From Athripsodes cinereus (Eukaryota; Arthropoda; Insecta; Trichoptera; Leptoceridae): a DNA stretch of 64,000 nt. The stretch lies in contig OX388325.1 in the NCBI GenBank assembly GCA_947579605.1, positions 5,389,572 to 5,453,571 of the forward strand, in the 5' to 3' direction. A program made the position numbers and the translations under genes. Each line of letters opens with the position of its first letter. Position 1 is the first letter of the stretch. Shown piece after piece: positions 43,480 to 55,584 of this stretch. Under the pieces are notes generated by a model. That model made no database searches, was not told where the DNA came from, and saw only the letters and a list, made by a program, of their open reading frames with translations.

Positions 43480-43990
43480 AATAGTCTAAGAAACAGTATT
43501 TACAAGGAGCGGTTTAACACAGTATTTATAAGGAAGCATCTAAGGAACAGTATTTATAAGGTCTATGAAACAGAATTTCTAAGAAATCGTTTAAGAAACA
43601 GTATTTATAAGGAACCATCTAAGGAACAGTAATTATAAGAGAAATTCAAAGAAAGAGTAGGTATTTTATTAGGAACCTTCTAAGGAACAGTATTCATAAG
43701 GAATTGTCCAAAAAATAGTATTTATAAGGAACCGTATCAAAACAGTATTTATAAGGAACTGTCTAAGGAACAGTATTCATAAGGAATTGTCTAAAAAATA
43801 GTATTTATAAGGAACAGTATCTAAACAGTATTTATAAGTAACTGTTTAAGGAACAGTATTCATAAGGAATTGTCTAAAAAATAGTATTTATAAGGAACCG
43901 CATAACAACAGTATTTGTAATGAACTGTCTAAGAAGCGTCGAAGAGTAGGTTTTTATAAAGAACCGTCTAAGATACAAAAATTTTAAACA
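43480..43990 (+). repeat. Degenerate 28-bp tandem array
   Basis: About 18 units of the form AAGGAACTGTCTAAGGAACA + GTATTCAT, with many changes. A higher-order pattern is visible: pairs of unlike units (..AAGGAACAGTATTCAT then ..AAAAATAGTATTTAT) recur. Confidence 0.85.
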
Positions 43991-44175
43991 AGAATCTAAT
44001 AAAGAGTATTTTAAAGGACCATTCTAAGACGAACCTAAGTTTTCGGATCCCGTTGAAAATATTATATCCTGACATTTCAACAAATAACAATAGTCAGGAA
44101 ACTATTTTTTTTGCTGGAATGGCTACCACATATTATTATTTATCACTTTTTACAAACTGAAACCATGGCGGCCCT

Positions 44176-44798
44176 GAGGCCTGAGTCAAACACACATTTT
44201 AGCGTTACGTTTTCGTGTTCCAATCGTTCGAGTATAGACGACGTTGCGCCAAAGTGACAATTTTCGCAACTATTGTGTATCTAAAGTAGCATTCACATTG
44301 CTTCACTTTGGATGATCATCCAGAGTGTCAGGGTCAAACCTGTTTATCGAAAGTGAACACGTCTGTTCACACTTGTTCATCCTATGCTTTCACTGCCATG
44401 TCAATACTCTCACTCATGTTGTATGTAGTTTAACAGATTTTCGTACAAAAATAATGAAACAAATTCAAAAATGAAAAAAAAAACACAAAATATAAATTAA
44501 TATAGTTAAAATAAAATAATAAGATAAAACTTGTTTATGGTCGTTTCAGTGAAAGGACCTTTCATCAAAATTATGACGAGTGGTAATCTCTTTCCTCCGT
44601 CATCGTTAGTGATTACTATTGATGAAACGCCCGTTCACACCTATTCATCTTGGAGGATCACCCGGAGTGATCACTGAAAGTGAACAAATGTGAACGACCC
44701 TTTAGCAACGAAATTGACACTTGCTTGCAACGTCTTCTGAAATTCAAACGCTAACGGAACGAAAACGTAACGTTAAAATGTGTTTTCACTAAGGCCTC
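44176..44798. mobile_element. Foldback MITE, family GAGGCCTGAGTCAA, with nested insert
   Basis: Ends GAGGCCTGAGTCAAACACAC and (inverted) GAGGCCTTAGTGAAAACACA. The relative at 46588-46788 shows the centre without the insert at 44284-44701. Confidence 0.75.
44284..44701. mobile_element. MITE nested in the foldback
   Basis: Ends AGTAGCATTCACATTGCTTC and (inverted) GGGTCGTTCACATTTGTTC. The host text GTGTATCT|TAGCAACG is split with a likely TTA/CTA target, as in PIF/Harbinger types. No coding frame. Confidence 0.65.
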
Positions 44799-44806
44799 TG
44801 ATCACT

Positions 44807-44992
44807 TGTAGACCTTGAGTGGATGGCCTTTAAATATAGAATAGAATCACTTGAGTGGATGGCCTTTAAATAAAGAATAGAATCACTTGAGTGGATGGCC
44901 TTTAAATAAAGAATAGAATCACTTGAGTGGATGGCCTTTAAATAAAGAATAGAATCACTTGAGTGGATGGCCTTTAAATAAAGAGTAGAATA
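44807..44992 (+). repeat. 36-bp tandem repeat, 5 units
   Basis: Units CTTGAGTGGATGGCCTTTAA + ATAAAGAATAGAATCA. The unit looks like a LINE 3' end with its AATAAA-like part, copied head to tail. The first unit has ATATAG for ATAAAG. Confidence 0.95.
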
Positions 44993-45420
44993 GCAAACTT
45001 ATTAATGAATCTATGTTAGTGAAATTAGTTTCCGTATATATTTATTTATTTGTTTATGGTTATGTGTGTATTGAATAAACATCTTATTTAATTAACAATA
45101 ATGATTTGCATATTGGTATTTTGTAGAGTTGGGTGCTAGAAGTTAATCGTTAATCTGTTGTCGAAAAAGTTAACTTCGTTAATTATGTAAATGTAATTTC
45201 ATGTTGGCACACAGACAGTATACATGTTTATTATATACAGCTGGTCTGCTGGCTACAGCATTTTTGGGATATGCAGTTATGATATATAGCAGTTTTTTTT
45301 TGTAAAATTAACAGTTAATCCTTCTAGTTAGTTTAAAAAATATATATAAACAAATAAATTCTCTGCGTGAAAAATCCAAAAACTGAAAATATGTTTTTCA
45401 CTTGTGGGATATGGTAAACG

Positions 45421-46095
45421 TTGCATGATAGAGTGAGGAATGAGGATATTAGAAGAATGAGTGGATGCAAGAGGAGTGTTGTGGATAGAATGCGCGTAAA
45501 TAAATTGAAATGGTTTGGTCATGTGGAACGAATGGAAGAAGAAAGAATGACAAAGAGGATATACTTGTCTGAAAGGAGGGATGTGAGAAAGCGCGGGCGT
45601 CCGAGAACTACATGGCTTGAACATGACGTAGATTTAATTGTCAAGGACGGCCGTGTTTTGAGTAAGAGAAATCGACGTGCCTGGAGATACGATCACTGAG
45701 AAGAATCGTAGGTAAGACATTACGTGATAGAGTGAAGAATGAGGATATTAGAAGAATGAGTGGGTTCAAGAAGAGTGTTGTGGATAGAATGCGCGTAAAT
45801 AAATTGAAATGGTTTGGTCATGTGGAACGAATGGAAGAAGGAAGAATGATAAAGAGGACATACTTGTCTGAAAGGAGGGGTGTAAGAAAGCGCGGGCGTC
45901 CGAGAACTACATGGCGTAGATTTAATTGACAAGGACGACTGTGTTTTGAGTAAGAGAAATCGACATGCGTTCATGAGAAGTTGTATGACTGTAGAAGAAG
46001 CGAAAGAAGTATGTAAGGACAGATCTATATGGCGTTCCGTTCTCTCTGCCTACCCTACTTGGGATTCGTCGTGAGGGAATTGATGATAGATAGAG
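45421..46095 (+). pseudogene. Two RTE-like LINE C-terminal fragments in tandem
   Basis: Copy 1 is 45421-45710 and copy 2 is 45720-46095. Each reads RRMSG.K.SVVDRMRVNKLK, WFGHVERMEE, LSERR.VRKRGRPRTTW. Copy 2 goes on through MRSCMTVEEAKEVCKD to the end LPTLLGIRREGI-like text and a GATA tail. A local duplication of one LINE end; both are truncated. Confidence 0.8.
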
Positions 46096-46499
46096 ATATG
46101 GTATAATAGAAGTAGTAGTGCATCTTAATTTAAGTTAATTTACCCGTTAATCTATTAACCGTTCATACCCAACTCTAATCTTATTTGATTCTAATAATAT
46201 TGAAATGGTAATAATATTGACATTTAATTAATAGTTAGGTAAACAACAAGATAAACGCAATAAGAAAATATTATTTGATGCTCACTCAATTATCTATGTA
46301 TAATATAATAAATATTTATTATCTCTCTTTACATCTCTTGTCGGGTATGCAGAGAAGACGGAACCATTTTGTTCTTCTGGCCATCACAGAGTGGTTATTT
46401 ATAACAAGGATTTGAAGTAGAATCATAGTCTAGCAGTATGAAACATTATTTTTAAATCTTTTATAAACATTGTCGAGAAAGGACTTGTCACTTATTACT
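46096..46499. other. No gene seen
   Basis: AT-rich. 46320-46370 (CTTGTCGGGTATGCAGAGAAGA) may be a trace of another RTE-type 3' end. Confidence 0.3.
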
Positions 46500-46587
46500 T
46501 AATTTTTTCCAGACTACCAGCTAGGAATTGAACCCGAAATCTCGATGATGTAAGTCGACTGCGATAGTCGTTGCACCACCTGACTGG
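46500..46587 (-). mobile_element. tRNA-derived SINE head, minus
   Basis: Minus strand: CAGGTGGTGCAACGACTATC (A-box region) and TTCGGGTTCAATTCCTAGC (B box). The body beyond is not recognised. It ends where the foldback at 46588 begins. Confidence 0.6.
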
Positions 46588-46788
46588 AGGCCTGAGTCAA
46601 CAACACACTTTCGTCTCACGTTCCCGCTCCGTTAGCGTTCGGGTGCAGACGATGTTGCAAGCAAGTGTCAATTTCGTTGCTAAGATACACAATAGTTACG
46701 AAAATTAACACTTTGGCGCACCATCGTCTGCACCCGAACGCTAGCGGAGCGGGAACGTGACGCGATAGTGTGTTGTTGACTCAGGCCT
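46588..46788. mobile_element. Foldback MITE, near-perfect palindrome
   Basis: AGGCCTGAGTCAACAACACAC..GTTCGGGTGCAGACGATG pairs with its inverse to the right. A compact member of the 44.2 kb family. Confidence 0.85.
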
Positions 46789-46819
46789 CAGCAGTCTTTA
46801 CCATACCTCTTAGACCTGG

Positions 46820-47005
46820 GCCCCTAGTCAAAACACATTTAAGCATTATGTTTCCGTTCAAACAAGACGAGGTTGCGAGAACGCATCAATTTTCATAGCT
46901 ACTTGTGTATTTTAGCTACGAAAATTGATACGTTCTCGCAACGTCGTCAACGTTTGAACGAAAACGAAACGAAAACGTAACGCTTAAATATGTTTTGACT
47001 AGGCC
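46820..47005. mobile_element. Foldback MITE, third family member
   Basis: GCCCCTAGTCAAAACACATT at the left and inverse AGGCCTAGTCAAAACATATT at the right. The centre TAGCTAC.TGTGTATTTTAGCTA is palindromic. Only about 30 bases from the second member. Confidence 0.8.
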
Positions 47006-47034
47006 TACTGTGGTTGTTAACTTGTGTTACAGTT

Positions 47035-47424
47035 ATTTTTGTTACGTGTGTTTGAATAAGAAAACTGTATTTATAAATGACAAATATTATACAAAAACAT
47101 AATAAAAGAGAATGTAAAGAAATAAACTAGATTTATAAAGTGATACTTTCGTTTAATTTTCATCACAGCTTTGTTCTTCACTGGTCTTTGCCTTTTTCGC
47201 CACGCTTTTCTCACTTTCACCTGTAGGCCGTTTAAAGAAAACATTTCCAAGGAGGTTTATTTCTTCCTCCCTTTTAGAGTGTCCAGGAAATGAGTTAAGT
47301 TAGTGCCATTGAATAGCTCGTATCACAAATTCTGCTCATATTTCCAAGTAAAAAATCGCTCGCTCGACGGCTCGTATCTCAAAAAACTCGTATGTTGGGG
47401 CACTTGTATGTTAAGGTACCACTG
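47035..47424 (+). mobile_element. 3' part of the AGTGGTACC Tigger-like element
   Basis: Ends with the inverse of CAGTGGTACCTTAACATACA, followed by TA. The body matches 39411-39980 without that copy's insert. The left end is missing. Confidence 0.75.
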
Positions 47425-48101
47425 TATTATAATAAGAACAATGGCGTTGTCACAAAAAATCCCCCCAATAAAGTTGTATCATCAATAAACTCTGAGATAT
47501 TACTAATATTACCTACAACAAGTAAGTAATAGAAGTTTTCTGCACACAAAGAAATCTTCCTTTGAATATCATCATCAAAGAAAACGAAAGCCCCCCCTCC
47601 CCCTGTCATCCCGACCCTAGAAACTTGTCGTTATGAACTAAATTCAATTTCATTGATGTGTATTGATAGAAAATATGTATTAATTCTTACATAGTTACAT
47701 TTATATAGAATACTTTGTAACGTATTATGCCAAGGACGTTACCACGATGTTTTCTTATGGGAGGGACAGTATTAATTTACTAATTCATTCTATAACATTT
47801 TAAGGGCAGCGCCCGCCACGTACCTCGTGCCGTACCTGGAGATATGTATCTCCATAACGACACACACATGCACAAACAGTATTTAATGTCGCATTAAAGT
47901 GAGAAATGTTGCCCCGAGGGATCACTCTAGATTTAGTGGCCACATACCAAAAATGTTAGTGTAAAAAGAGAAGGCAAGAAATGGGAATATGCCTTCGTTT
48001 CTATGCAGTATCGTTAGTTACTTGAAGGGGATATTAGGATACCAAAGAAAGTAGGTACAGAAGTTTTTGAAGGCGAAAAAGTTTTTCCATAACATTATTT
48101 A
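47425..48101. other. No gene; GC-richer part at 47.81-47.95 kb
   Basis: 47807-47950 (GGGCAGCGCCCGCCACGTAC.., with the small hairpin GGAGATATGTATCTCC) is less AT-rich. It could be a host exon end or LINE leader. No frame can be supported. Confidence 0.35.
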
Positions 48102-48579
48102 TTTTGTAGGAAAAAGACAAAGAGAGGTGGTTGTTTGATTATGAAAAACATCCAATTACAATCAAAAAATAGACAGGATGTAGTAGACTGCTCAATCGAA
48201 AACCACTGCGAATTGAGTTGTATTGAGATAAAAAATATTATAATATTATGTGTATATAGACCACCATCTGGTAATCAGAGATGTGCAAAATACTTCCAAA
48301 AAAGTATTTAAATACAAAATACAAATACTTTTGAATTTTTGTATTTCAAATACAAAATACTAAATACTTTTACAAAATGGTATTTAAATACAAAATACAA
48401 AATACGTATTTTCAAAATACTTTTTTAAAATACCTTTTTAAAATACTTTTTACAAATAGTCGAACAAGGTGTAAGACAAAAGTATTTAATATTTAAACCA
48501 TTGATGAATGAAAAAGAAATTAAAAACTGGACAAAAGTATACATAAGTGGAGAAAGGGTTGACATGATTAGAAACAGTT

Positions 48580-49803
48580 GCCTTGTCGCTACCATCTATA
48601 TGCGGACGATTTGCAAATCTATACACATGCTAAACTTCACAATTATCTCCTCTGCCATTTATTCTACCAATGAGTGTTTGCAACAGATTACTCCTCAATG
48701 CCTCAAAAACCCAGACAATATTCATTGGTAGCCTTCACTCTATATCCAGGTTGAAAAATATTAATTTACCTCCCACTACTATGAATTCAGTAGCAATACC
48801 CTCTTCGGCGACAGTAAAGAATTTGGGCATAATCATGGACCAGAGACTCTCTTGGCAGCATCAATTTAACACTCTAAAGAAAAAGTTTTTTTACAAGTTC
48901 CACACTCTAAAGATGCTGCAAAAATTCTTGCCCAATAAAGTAAAAATTTTATTGGTCCAATCCTTGCTGTTGCCCATTATCGACTATGCTGATATCGTGT
49001 ATGTGGACATGAATCAGGATATTGACAAACTTGATCGACTTCAGAATGTTGGCATAAGGTTTATTTTTAATCTAAAAAAACTGACCACATTTCTGAATAT
49101 CGTAATACCCTGAAATGGCTTACTGTACGACAAAGACATGAGCTCCATCTACTCACATTTGTCCACAATGCTCTGTACGCAGGATCAACCCCGTACTATA
49201 TTAAGGAGGCTTTTGAATACTTGGCGAGTCACGGTTTACCTCTGAGGTCGAATAACCAGCACATCCTGTCAATCCCGGCTCATGGTACAACTTTCATCTC
49301 AAAATCTTTTGCAGTTCAGGGTGCTCGTTGCTGGAATAATCTCCCTTCAAAATTTAGGCTGACTCAAAGTCTGACGTCTTTCAAGCGAGCCGTTAAGGAG
49401 AAAATGATTTCCACAAATACAAACACAGCCTCTGAAACCTGAAACCCATCACTCCTAACCCCCCCTTTTCCTTTCCCTTTATGTATGTATGTATGTTTGT
49501 ATCTTTTTTTTTGCAGTCTCTCCCTTTTTTTATATATGTGTGTATGTATGTATGTTTTGTATATATGTTCACTTGGTGAATGTATTTTTTTTTCTCTTTT
49601 ATTTCCAAAATCCTTTAGATCATTGATTTTATTTTTATCATATGTTTTTTTTTCTTTTTAAGTTAATACTTTTGGGTTAGTTGGAAGAGATCGCGCCTTT
49701 GCGATAAACTCGCCCTCTGTATATTGATTGTATTTAATTTGAATGTATACCTTTTATGTAATTGTTTTTTATCAATGTACAGTAAAGAATGAATAAATAA
49801 ATT
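48580..49803 (+). pseudogene. LINE C, RT C-terminal part, nested in the hAT element
   Basis: Begins with the RT box YHLYADDLQIYTHAKL (48583 on, one frame), continues NASKTQTIFIGS.., VKNLGIIMDQRLSWQHQF.., LLPIIDYADIVYVD (48670-49113). After a frameshift it reads LRSNNQHILSIPAHGTTF.., SKSFAVQGARCWNNLPSKFR to a stop at 49442. The 3' end is the TTAGTTGGAAGAGATCGCGC tail (49676-49803) seen alone at five other places, so this is the source family. Dead by frameshift and truncation. Confidence 0.8.
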
Positions 49804-50086
49804 AGATATAGCATTGCTTGCAGACAATTGATGAATACCATTGATGAATGAAAAACTGGACAAGAGTATACATAAATGGAGAAAGGGTTGACATGATTCG
49901 ATATATCATTGCTTGCAGACAATGAGGATGAGCCTTAGGAAGAACTGTCAAAATAAAAAAAAAAAAAATTAAGTCATGACAAAATGTACCGTTGTTAGAA
50001 GAGATAAGCCAAAAATTGTCATAAATGGATTGAGTATCATCAAGCAGATAAGAGAATTCCTGACTTGGGCTGCAAAATAAATCAGA

Positions 50087-50540
50087 ATGGATAATCCAAA
50101 TCTGAAATCGTATGGACTACTGTAACATCATATTATATACAGGACTGCTCCAAACTCTTCCTTATCGTCTTCAGATGGTTTTTAATGTTGCCTTCGGATC
50201 ATTTACAGAGAGAATAAGAGCTGCCACATAACTTCACTACTAAGAAGTCTACACTAACTGTGAGTCCTAGAGATTGTGGTGTTTAAACTGTGTCTCACTG
50301 TCCACAAGGCAGCACACCACCCACTGAGCTGTTCCGCTGACGAAAATGTGTGGCGAAGGCTGTGATCAGCTTCTTAAACTCGTTGAACTCAAAAGGGCAA
50401 ATACCTCTTAATTTGCAGAAAGAAGAAACAGAGTCGCAGCGTCATCTGCCTGGAACAGATTGCCTCCAGACAAAATTGAAAATGCTACCATTCAGGAGAA
50501 ATCACAGCGCCCTTCAGATGGCCATGAAACATTAAACGGC
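50087..50540 (+). pseudogene. LINE D, degraded RT C-terminal part
   Basis: MDYCNIILYTGLLQTLPYRL.. and, in other frames, LTVSPRDCG and RVAASSAWNRLPPDK, the usual end block of L2/CR1-type RT proteins. Many shifts and stops. It lies inside the hAT element. Confidence 0.55.
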
Positions 50541-51035
50541 GTCGTGTATAATTAATTGTTCAATCATCATTATTATGTGTGTATATCTCAAACATGGAGT
50601 ACTCTAATGGAAACGTTGTATTTGTAATTCAACAAATTGGCAAAAAAAGCTTGCGTACGCGCATATCAATTAATGGCAGAATTTTGTTTCAAACAATAAA
50701 AAGGTATTTTGTAAAAGTATTTTGTGTAAAATACAAAATACTCAAAAAAAGTATTTCAAATAAAATACAAAATACTTTTTACAAAAAGGTATTTGAAATA
50801 CAAAATACAAATACGTATTTTGTATTTTGTATTTGTATTTTAAATACTTTTATTTCAAATACGTCACATCTCTGCTGGTAATTTTAATTTATTCATTGAC
50901 ACAATTGAAAAAGTCCTGACAAAGATAAGTTACAAGAACAATAAATATATTATTGTATGTGGGGACTTCAATATTAACTTTGACAAAAGCTCTAAGGAGA
51001 CTTGTATTCTTTTAGATTTATTTAATAGTTTCCTA

Positions 51036-52508
51036 TTGACACGCAGCATATTCACTGCTACACGAGTTACTTCACATTCTTCAACCTGCATAGACAATAT
51101 CTTTACAGACTTAGTAGTTTTGGATATATCAAAAGTAAATATTGTAAAATCTGATCACTATGGACAGATGATCGCTGTTCATGAAACTATAGATAAACAC
51201 TTGGAAAATAATATTAAACATATATATAGAAGAGTCTATAACAAAGAAAGCATATTTTTTTTTGAAGAGTCAGTATCATCATTGCGCGCTGATATTAATA
51301 ATGATGACATAAATTATGCACTTAATAAACTGTTTAATGTAATATTGACAGAAATAGATCACCATTTTCCTCTTAAACAAATAAAAATAAAAACTAAGAA
51401 CACATTTCAGGTATGGTCTACTACGGGTATAAATGTGTCAAGAAAAAAATTATTCGAACTATATGAGGTGAAAAAACATACCACTTTAGAAACCACAAAA
51501 AGATATATTAGTAGGTATAGTGCGATTTTTAAGAAAGTTTGTATGGAAGCCAAAAGAATGTTTTTGTGTAACCAGATCGCAAATTCCAAAAATCCTATCC
51601 AAACTACTTGGGATATAATTAAAAATGAGACTGGACGATCAACTAGTGAATGTAATTCATTTAATAAACAGATAACCCTTAAAGAAACTAATCACATGAC
51701 TAACTTAGATACAGCTAACTTCTTTAACAACTATTTTGTAAATGTGGCGTCCTTACTAACAAATAAGTCTACTCATTCTATTGACCAATCCTTGAAACAT
51801 ATTAAGAAAGAAACTATACATCTAAATACTAACTTTAAATTTAAAAATGTCACAACGGACGATGTTTTAAAAACCTGTAAACTGATAAAATCAAAAACAT
51901 CAAATGATATATGGCATGTTTCTACTCGCCTACTCAAAAACATTATAAATGGTCTATCTCCTGTGCTAACGGACATAATAAACATTTGTTTTGAGAGCGG
52001 TACTTTCCCAGACTGCCAAAAAATTGCAAAAGTTATACCACTTTTCAAAAAAGGTGATAAATCAGATGTCAATAATTACAGGCCAATATCAATCCTACCA
52101 GCAATTAGCAAAATCATAGAAAAAATTGTTACTGACCAACTCACAACATTTTTAGAACATAACAAAATAATAAATCACAATCAATTTGGATTTCAAAAGG
52201 GAAAGAGCACCTCTGATGGAATAGCCTCACTGCTTAAAACCATTTTAGATGCCCTTGATAAGAAAGAATCAACTTGTGGTGTTTTTTGTGATCTATCGAA
52301 AGCATTTGATTGTGTCGATCATGATATATTACTCGAAAAATTAAAATGCTATGGAATTTTTGATATGGAAAACAGATTCTTTCAATCGTATTTAAAAAAT
52401 AGACAGCAGTATGTTGAAGTTAATAATGCAAAATCACAGACTGTTAAAATAAGTAGTGGTGTTCCACAGGGATCCGTGCTTGGACCGCTTTTATTTCTTA
52501 TTTATATA
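51036..52508 (+). pseudogene. LINE A central part: endonuclease end and RT N-half
   Basis: Residues 1-491 of a long open frame. It carries the endonuclease end (SSTCIDNIF, SDHYGQM), a linker, then RT blocks up to GVPQGSVLGPLLFLIYI. The catalytic FADD box that must follow is 2.2 kb away at 54745. The frame truly starts upstream (from 50883). Confidence 0.85.
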
Positions 52509-54665
52509 TCCATAATAAAAAAAGAGAAACGTAAATATTACAAGGAAAAAATAGAAGAAGACAACTACAACCTAAAAACAATATGGAAAATAGCGAAGGA
52601 GAATATGGGCTGCAAAAACAAAGAAACAGTAATAGAAAAACTAAGGATTGAGGATAATATTATAACTGACGAAAATCTTATAGCTGATAACCTAAATAAA
52701 TACTTTGCTGAAATAGGCTCAAAATTAGCTAAAGATATTAAAGAAAAAACCTCGAATAATAAATGCCACCCCAAAGATGCAAATAAATATATCCCACTAA
52801 ATAAATTCACTTTAACAGAAACACAACAGAGTGATGTACTAAAAATAATCAAGGAATTAAGATCCAACTCTGCCAGGGGACCGGACGGCATATCAACAAA
52901 ACTATGGAAGAGTGCTTCAGAGTATATCATACACCCTCTTACACATATCATCAACATTTCTATAAAAAAAGGACTTTTCCCAGATCAATTGAAAATGGCT
53001 CATATAATACCAATTTTCAAAGATGACGATAAAGATAATCCTAAGAATTACCGACCTATTGCGTTGTTAAATAGTATGTCTAAAATTTTTGAAAAAGTAA
53101 TTAACAAACAGCTTAGCAAATACCTTGAAGAAAATTGCATTCTTTCGGCTAAACAATTTGGTTTTAGACAAAAAAAAAGCACTCAAGATGCGATAATTGA
53201 AGTGACTGAATTTATTACAAGAGCACTGGACGAGAGAGAAAAATGTGTGGGAATATTTCTGGATCTGCGAAAGGCGTTTGATTCAGTGAGCCATGACTTG
53301 TTGATTGAAAAGATTGGAGAAATATGTGTTGATGCAGCTACAGTAAACTGGTTTTCGTCATATTTATCAAACAGAACACAGACAGTAAAAATGACAAAAT
53401 GTACTAGCGCGCCTCTTCCAGTTAATTATGGGGTTCCTCAGGGTAGTATCTTGGGACCAACACTGTTCCTGCTATATATTAACGACCTATGCTCCCTGAA
53501 TATAGATGGAACTATAATCTCATATGCAGATGATACTGTTTTGCTCATTAAATCGTCAACGTGGAGCAAAGTTTATGAAAAAGCCGAAAAAGGGCTAAAT
53601 GTAGTAAAACATTGGCTTGACTGTAACCTACTAACTCTAAATGTCGACAAGACTAAATACATGACTTTTGCTATTAACAAAAGATTACAAAAGGAATCAA
53701 ACGGCTTTCACATCACAATACACGATTGTCAAAACCAAGGCTTATCATGTACATGCCCTAAACTTACAAAAACCTCGCAATACAAATACTTGGGAGTCAT
53801 CATTGATGACTGTCTTAAATGGAAAGAGCATATATCAAACCTCTCCAAAAAAACTAGGCAGCTAATGTTCATATTCAGAAATCTAAGAGAAATATTTGAT
53901 TTGAACTTATTAAAATCGTTATACTTTGCTTTAGGACAGTCCATACTGTCTTATGGAATAGCTGGGTGGGGTGGTATGGCTAAAACAAACATTTACCCTA
54001 TTTTAATAGCCCAAAAAGCATTACTCAAAGTCATATCCCGGAAACCATACAGATACTCGACGAACCTATTGTTTTCTGAGTTCGGTGTTTTGGATATACG
54101 CCAGTTGTATATCAAGACAATTGTTAAAAAGCTGCACAAAGACCCGGAAAAATACCTACCTAATTATGTACACGCGATAAATACCAGAAACAAAACTTTA
54201 TTACAGCCCACAATAGTACACACTACTTTTGCACAAAGACATTACATTCACTTAGCACCACGAATATACAATAAAATAATCCCAGACATACTTGACTTAC
54301 TATTACCAAATAACAATAACCTAAATAAATTACTCACGAGGTGGTTGATGGACAGGGGCAGAGAGTTGTGTGAGAATGATCTTATCCATATTACAAAATA
54401 AAGCCTTAATGTAATGAGCGAGTATGTGTAGTCATATTATAATTTGTGTTGTTTATTCTTAATTATTAAATTATCTTATTTTTTATACTTTAAATTCTTT
54501 ATTATGTTATTTTGTTTTATTATTCTTTTGATTATTTTATAGTTATTGTGTTGTAAAATGTAAAAAAATTTTAGTATTGCCCCAGAACAGATTTCGATCT
54601 AGTGGGGCATTATATTCCAATATGATTTTTACTGTTATTTAAAAATGTAAAATTTTGGAAATAAA

Positions 54666-54695
<30 letters not shown>
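52509..54695 (+). mobile_element. LINE B, 5'-truncated, inserted in LINE A
   Basis: 630 codons from 52509 to the stop at 54401, in frame with LINE A by chance. Blocks: RSNSARGPDGISTKLWKSA, NYRPIALLNSMSKIFEKVI, CVGIFLDLRKAFDSVSHDLL, GVPQGSILGPTLFLLYINDL, SYADDTVLLIK (catalytic), YLGVIIDDCLKWKEHI, LGQSILSYGIAGWGG. The endonuclease is missing. The 3' untranslated region ends in AAATAAATAAAT plus about 25 A. The duplication is ATATA (52504-52508, 54695-54699), short and partly hidden by the A run. No stops in the RT part, so a young copy. Confidence 0.88.
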
Positions 54696-54696
<1 letters not shown>

Positions 54697-54699
54697 ATA

Positions 54700-55584
54700 A
54701 ATGACCTCCCAAATTGTACTAACCCAAATTCTGAGATTGTAATGTTTGCTGACGATACCTCACTGATTCTCAAAGGTAAAAAAAATAATTCAGAAAACAT
54801 AAATAATGCTCTAGAAACACTAACATTACTAAAAAAATGGTTTGATGATAACTCTTTAGTCCTAAATATGACAAAAACGAGTGCTATGAGTTTCTCTCTT
54901 GGTGGACCAGACAACTTAGATCCATTTACCAGTGCTCTCTCTGAGAAAGGTATAGAGAAGGTTGTTGAAAGTAAATTTTTGGGAGTAGTTTTGGATGAAG
55001 GTTTGAAATGGGATAAACATATTGAACAATTATGCAAAAAGTTAAATAGTGCAATATATGCCATAAAAAAAATAAAAGACATATGCGGAAAGGACACAGC
55101 TAAATCTGTCTACTATTCATATTTTCATTCCATTATGTGTTATGGGATTTTGTGTTGGGGAATGGGCGCAGAATCAGGTAGAGTGTTTATTCTACAAAAA
55201 AGGGCACTTCGAACACTACTCGGTATGTATCCTAGAGATTCTTGCAGAACTGCGTTCAAAGAACAGGGTATATTAACAGTTCCATGTGCATTTGCTCTTG
55301 AATGCTTGTTGTATGCACATAAAAATATTGACAAAACACCTTTTAACTCTGACTACCATGACTACAACATAAGAACGAAAGAGTTAATACGCCTTCCTGA
55401 ACACAGGTTAACTAAAGTGTCCAAGAGTTTTATCTGTGTGAGCGTTCGACTTTATAACAACCTACCAAAAAAATTCAAAACACTGGATATTCTGTCCTTC
55501 AGGCGAGAGATTAAAAAGTATCTTGTTGGCAACGCCTTTTATACTATCGAAGAGATATTGGCTATCAAACCGACTGACTCATAA
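54700..55584 (+). pseudogene. LINE A C-terminal part (FADD box onward)
   Basis: NDLPNCTNPNSEIVMFADDT, SLVLNMTKTSAMSFSLGG, FLGVVLDEGLKWDKHIEQL, SIMCYGILCWGMG, QKRALRTLLGMYPRDSCRTA, KSFICVSVRLYNNLPKKFKT, stop at 55584. It continues the codons cut at 52508. Confidence 0.88.

Larger units (their letters stand above)
48276..50874. mobile_element. hAT element with ATACAAAATAC-rich ends
   Basis: Ends CAGAGATGTG and (inverted) CAGAGATGTGACGTATTTGA, flanked by the exact duplication CTGGTAAT (48268-48275, 50875-50882), within the VYRPPSGN codons of LINE A. Both ends are long stretches of words such as AAATACAAAATACAAATAC in either orientation. The inside is mostly LINE remnants (48580-49803, 50087-50540). 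No transposase is recognised. Confidence 0.92.

Noticed and set aside
43393..43632. 79-codon Asn/Lys/Arg-rich frame (repeated RNSIYK)
   Set aside because: It is a reading frame through the degenerate 28-bp array and the units beyond are full of stops.
51036..54401. One 1121-residue protein with two reverse transcriptase domains
   Set aside because: The first 491 codons stop at LFLIYI, whose natural continuation NDLP..FADD is at 54700. Codons 492-1121 are a separate LINE with its own poly(A). It is a nested insertion that happens to be in frame.
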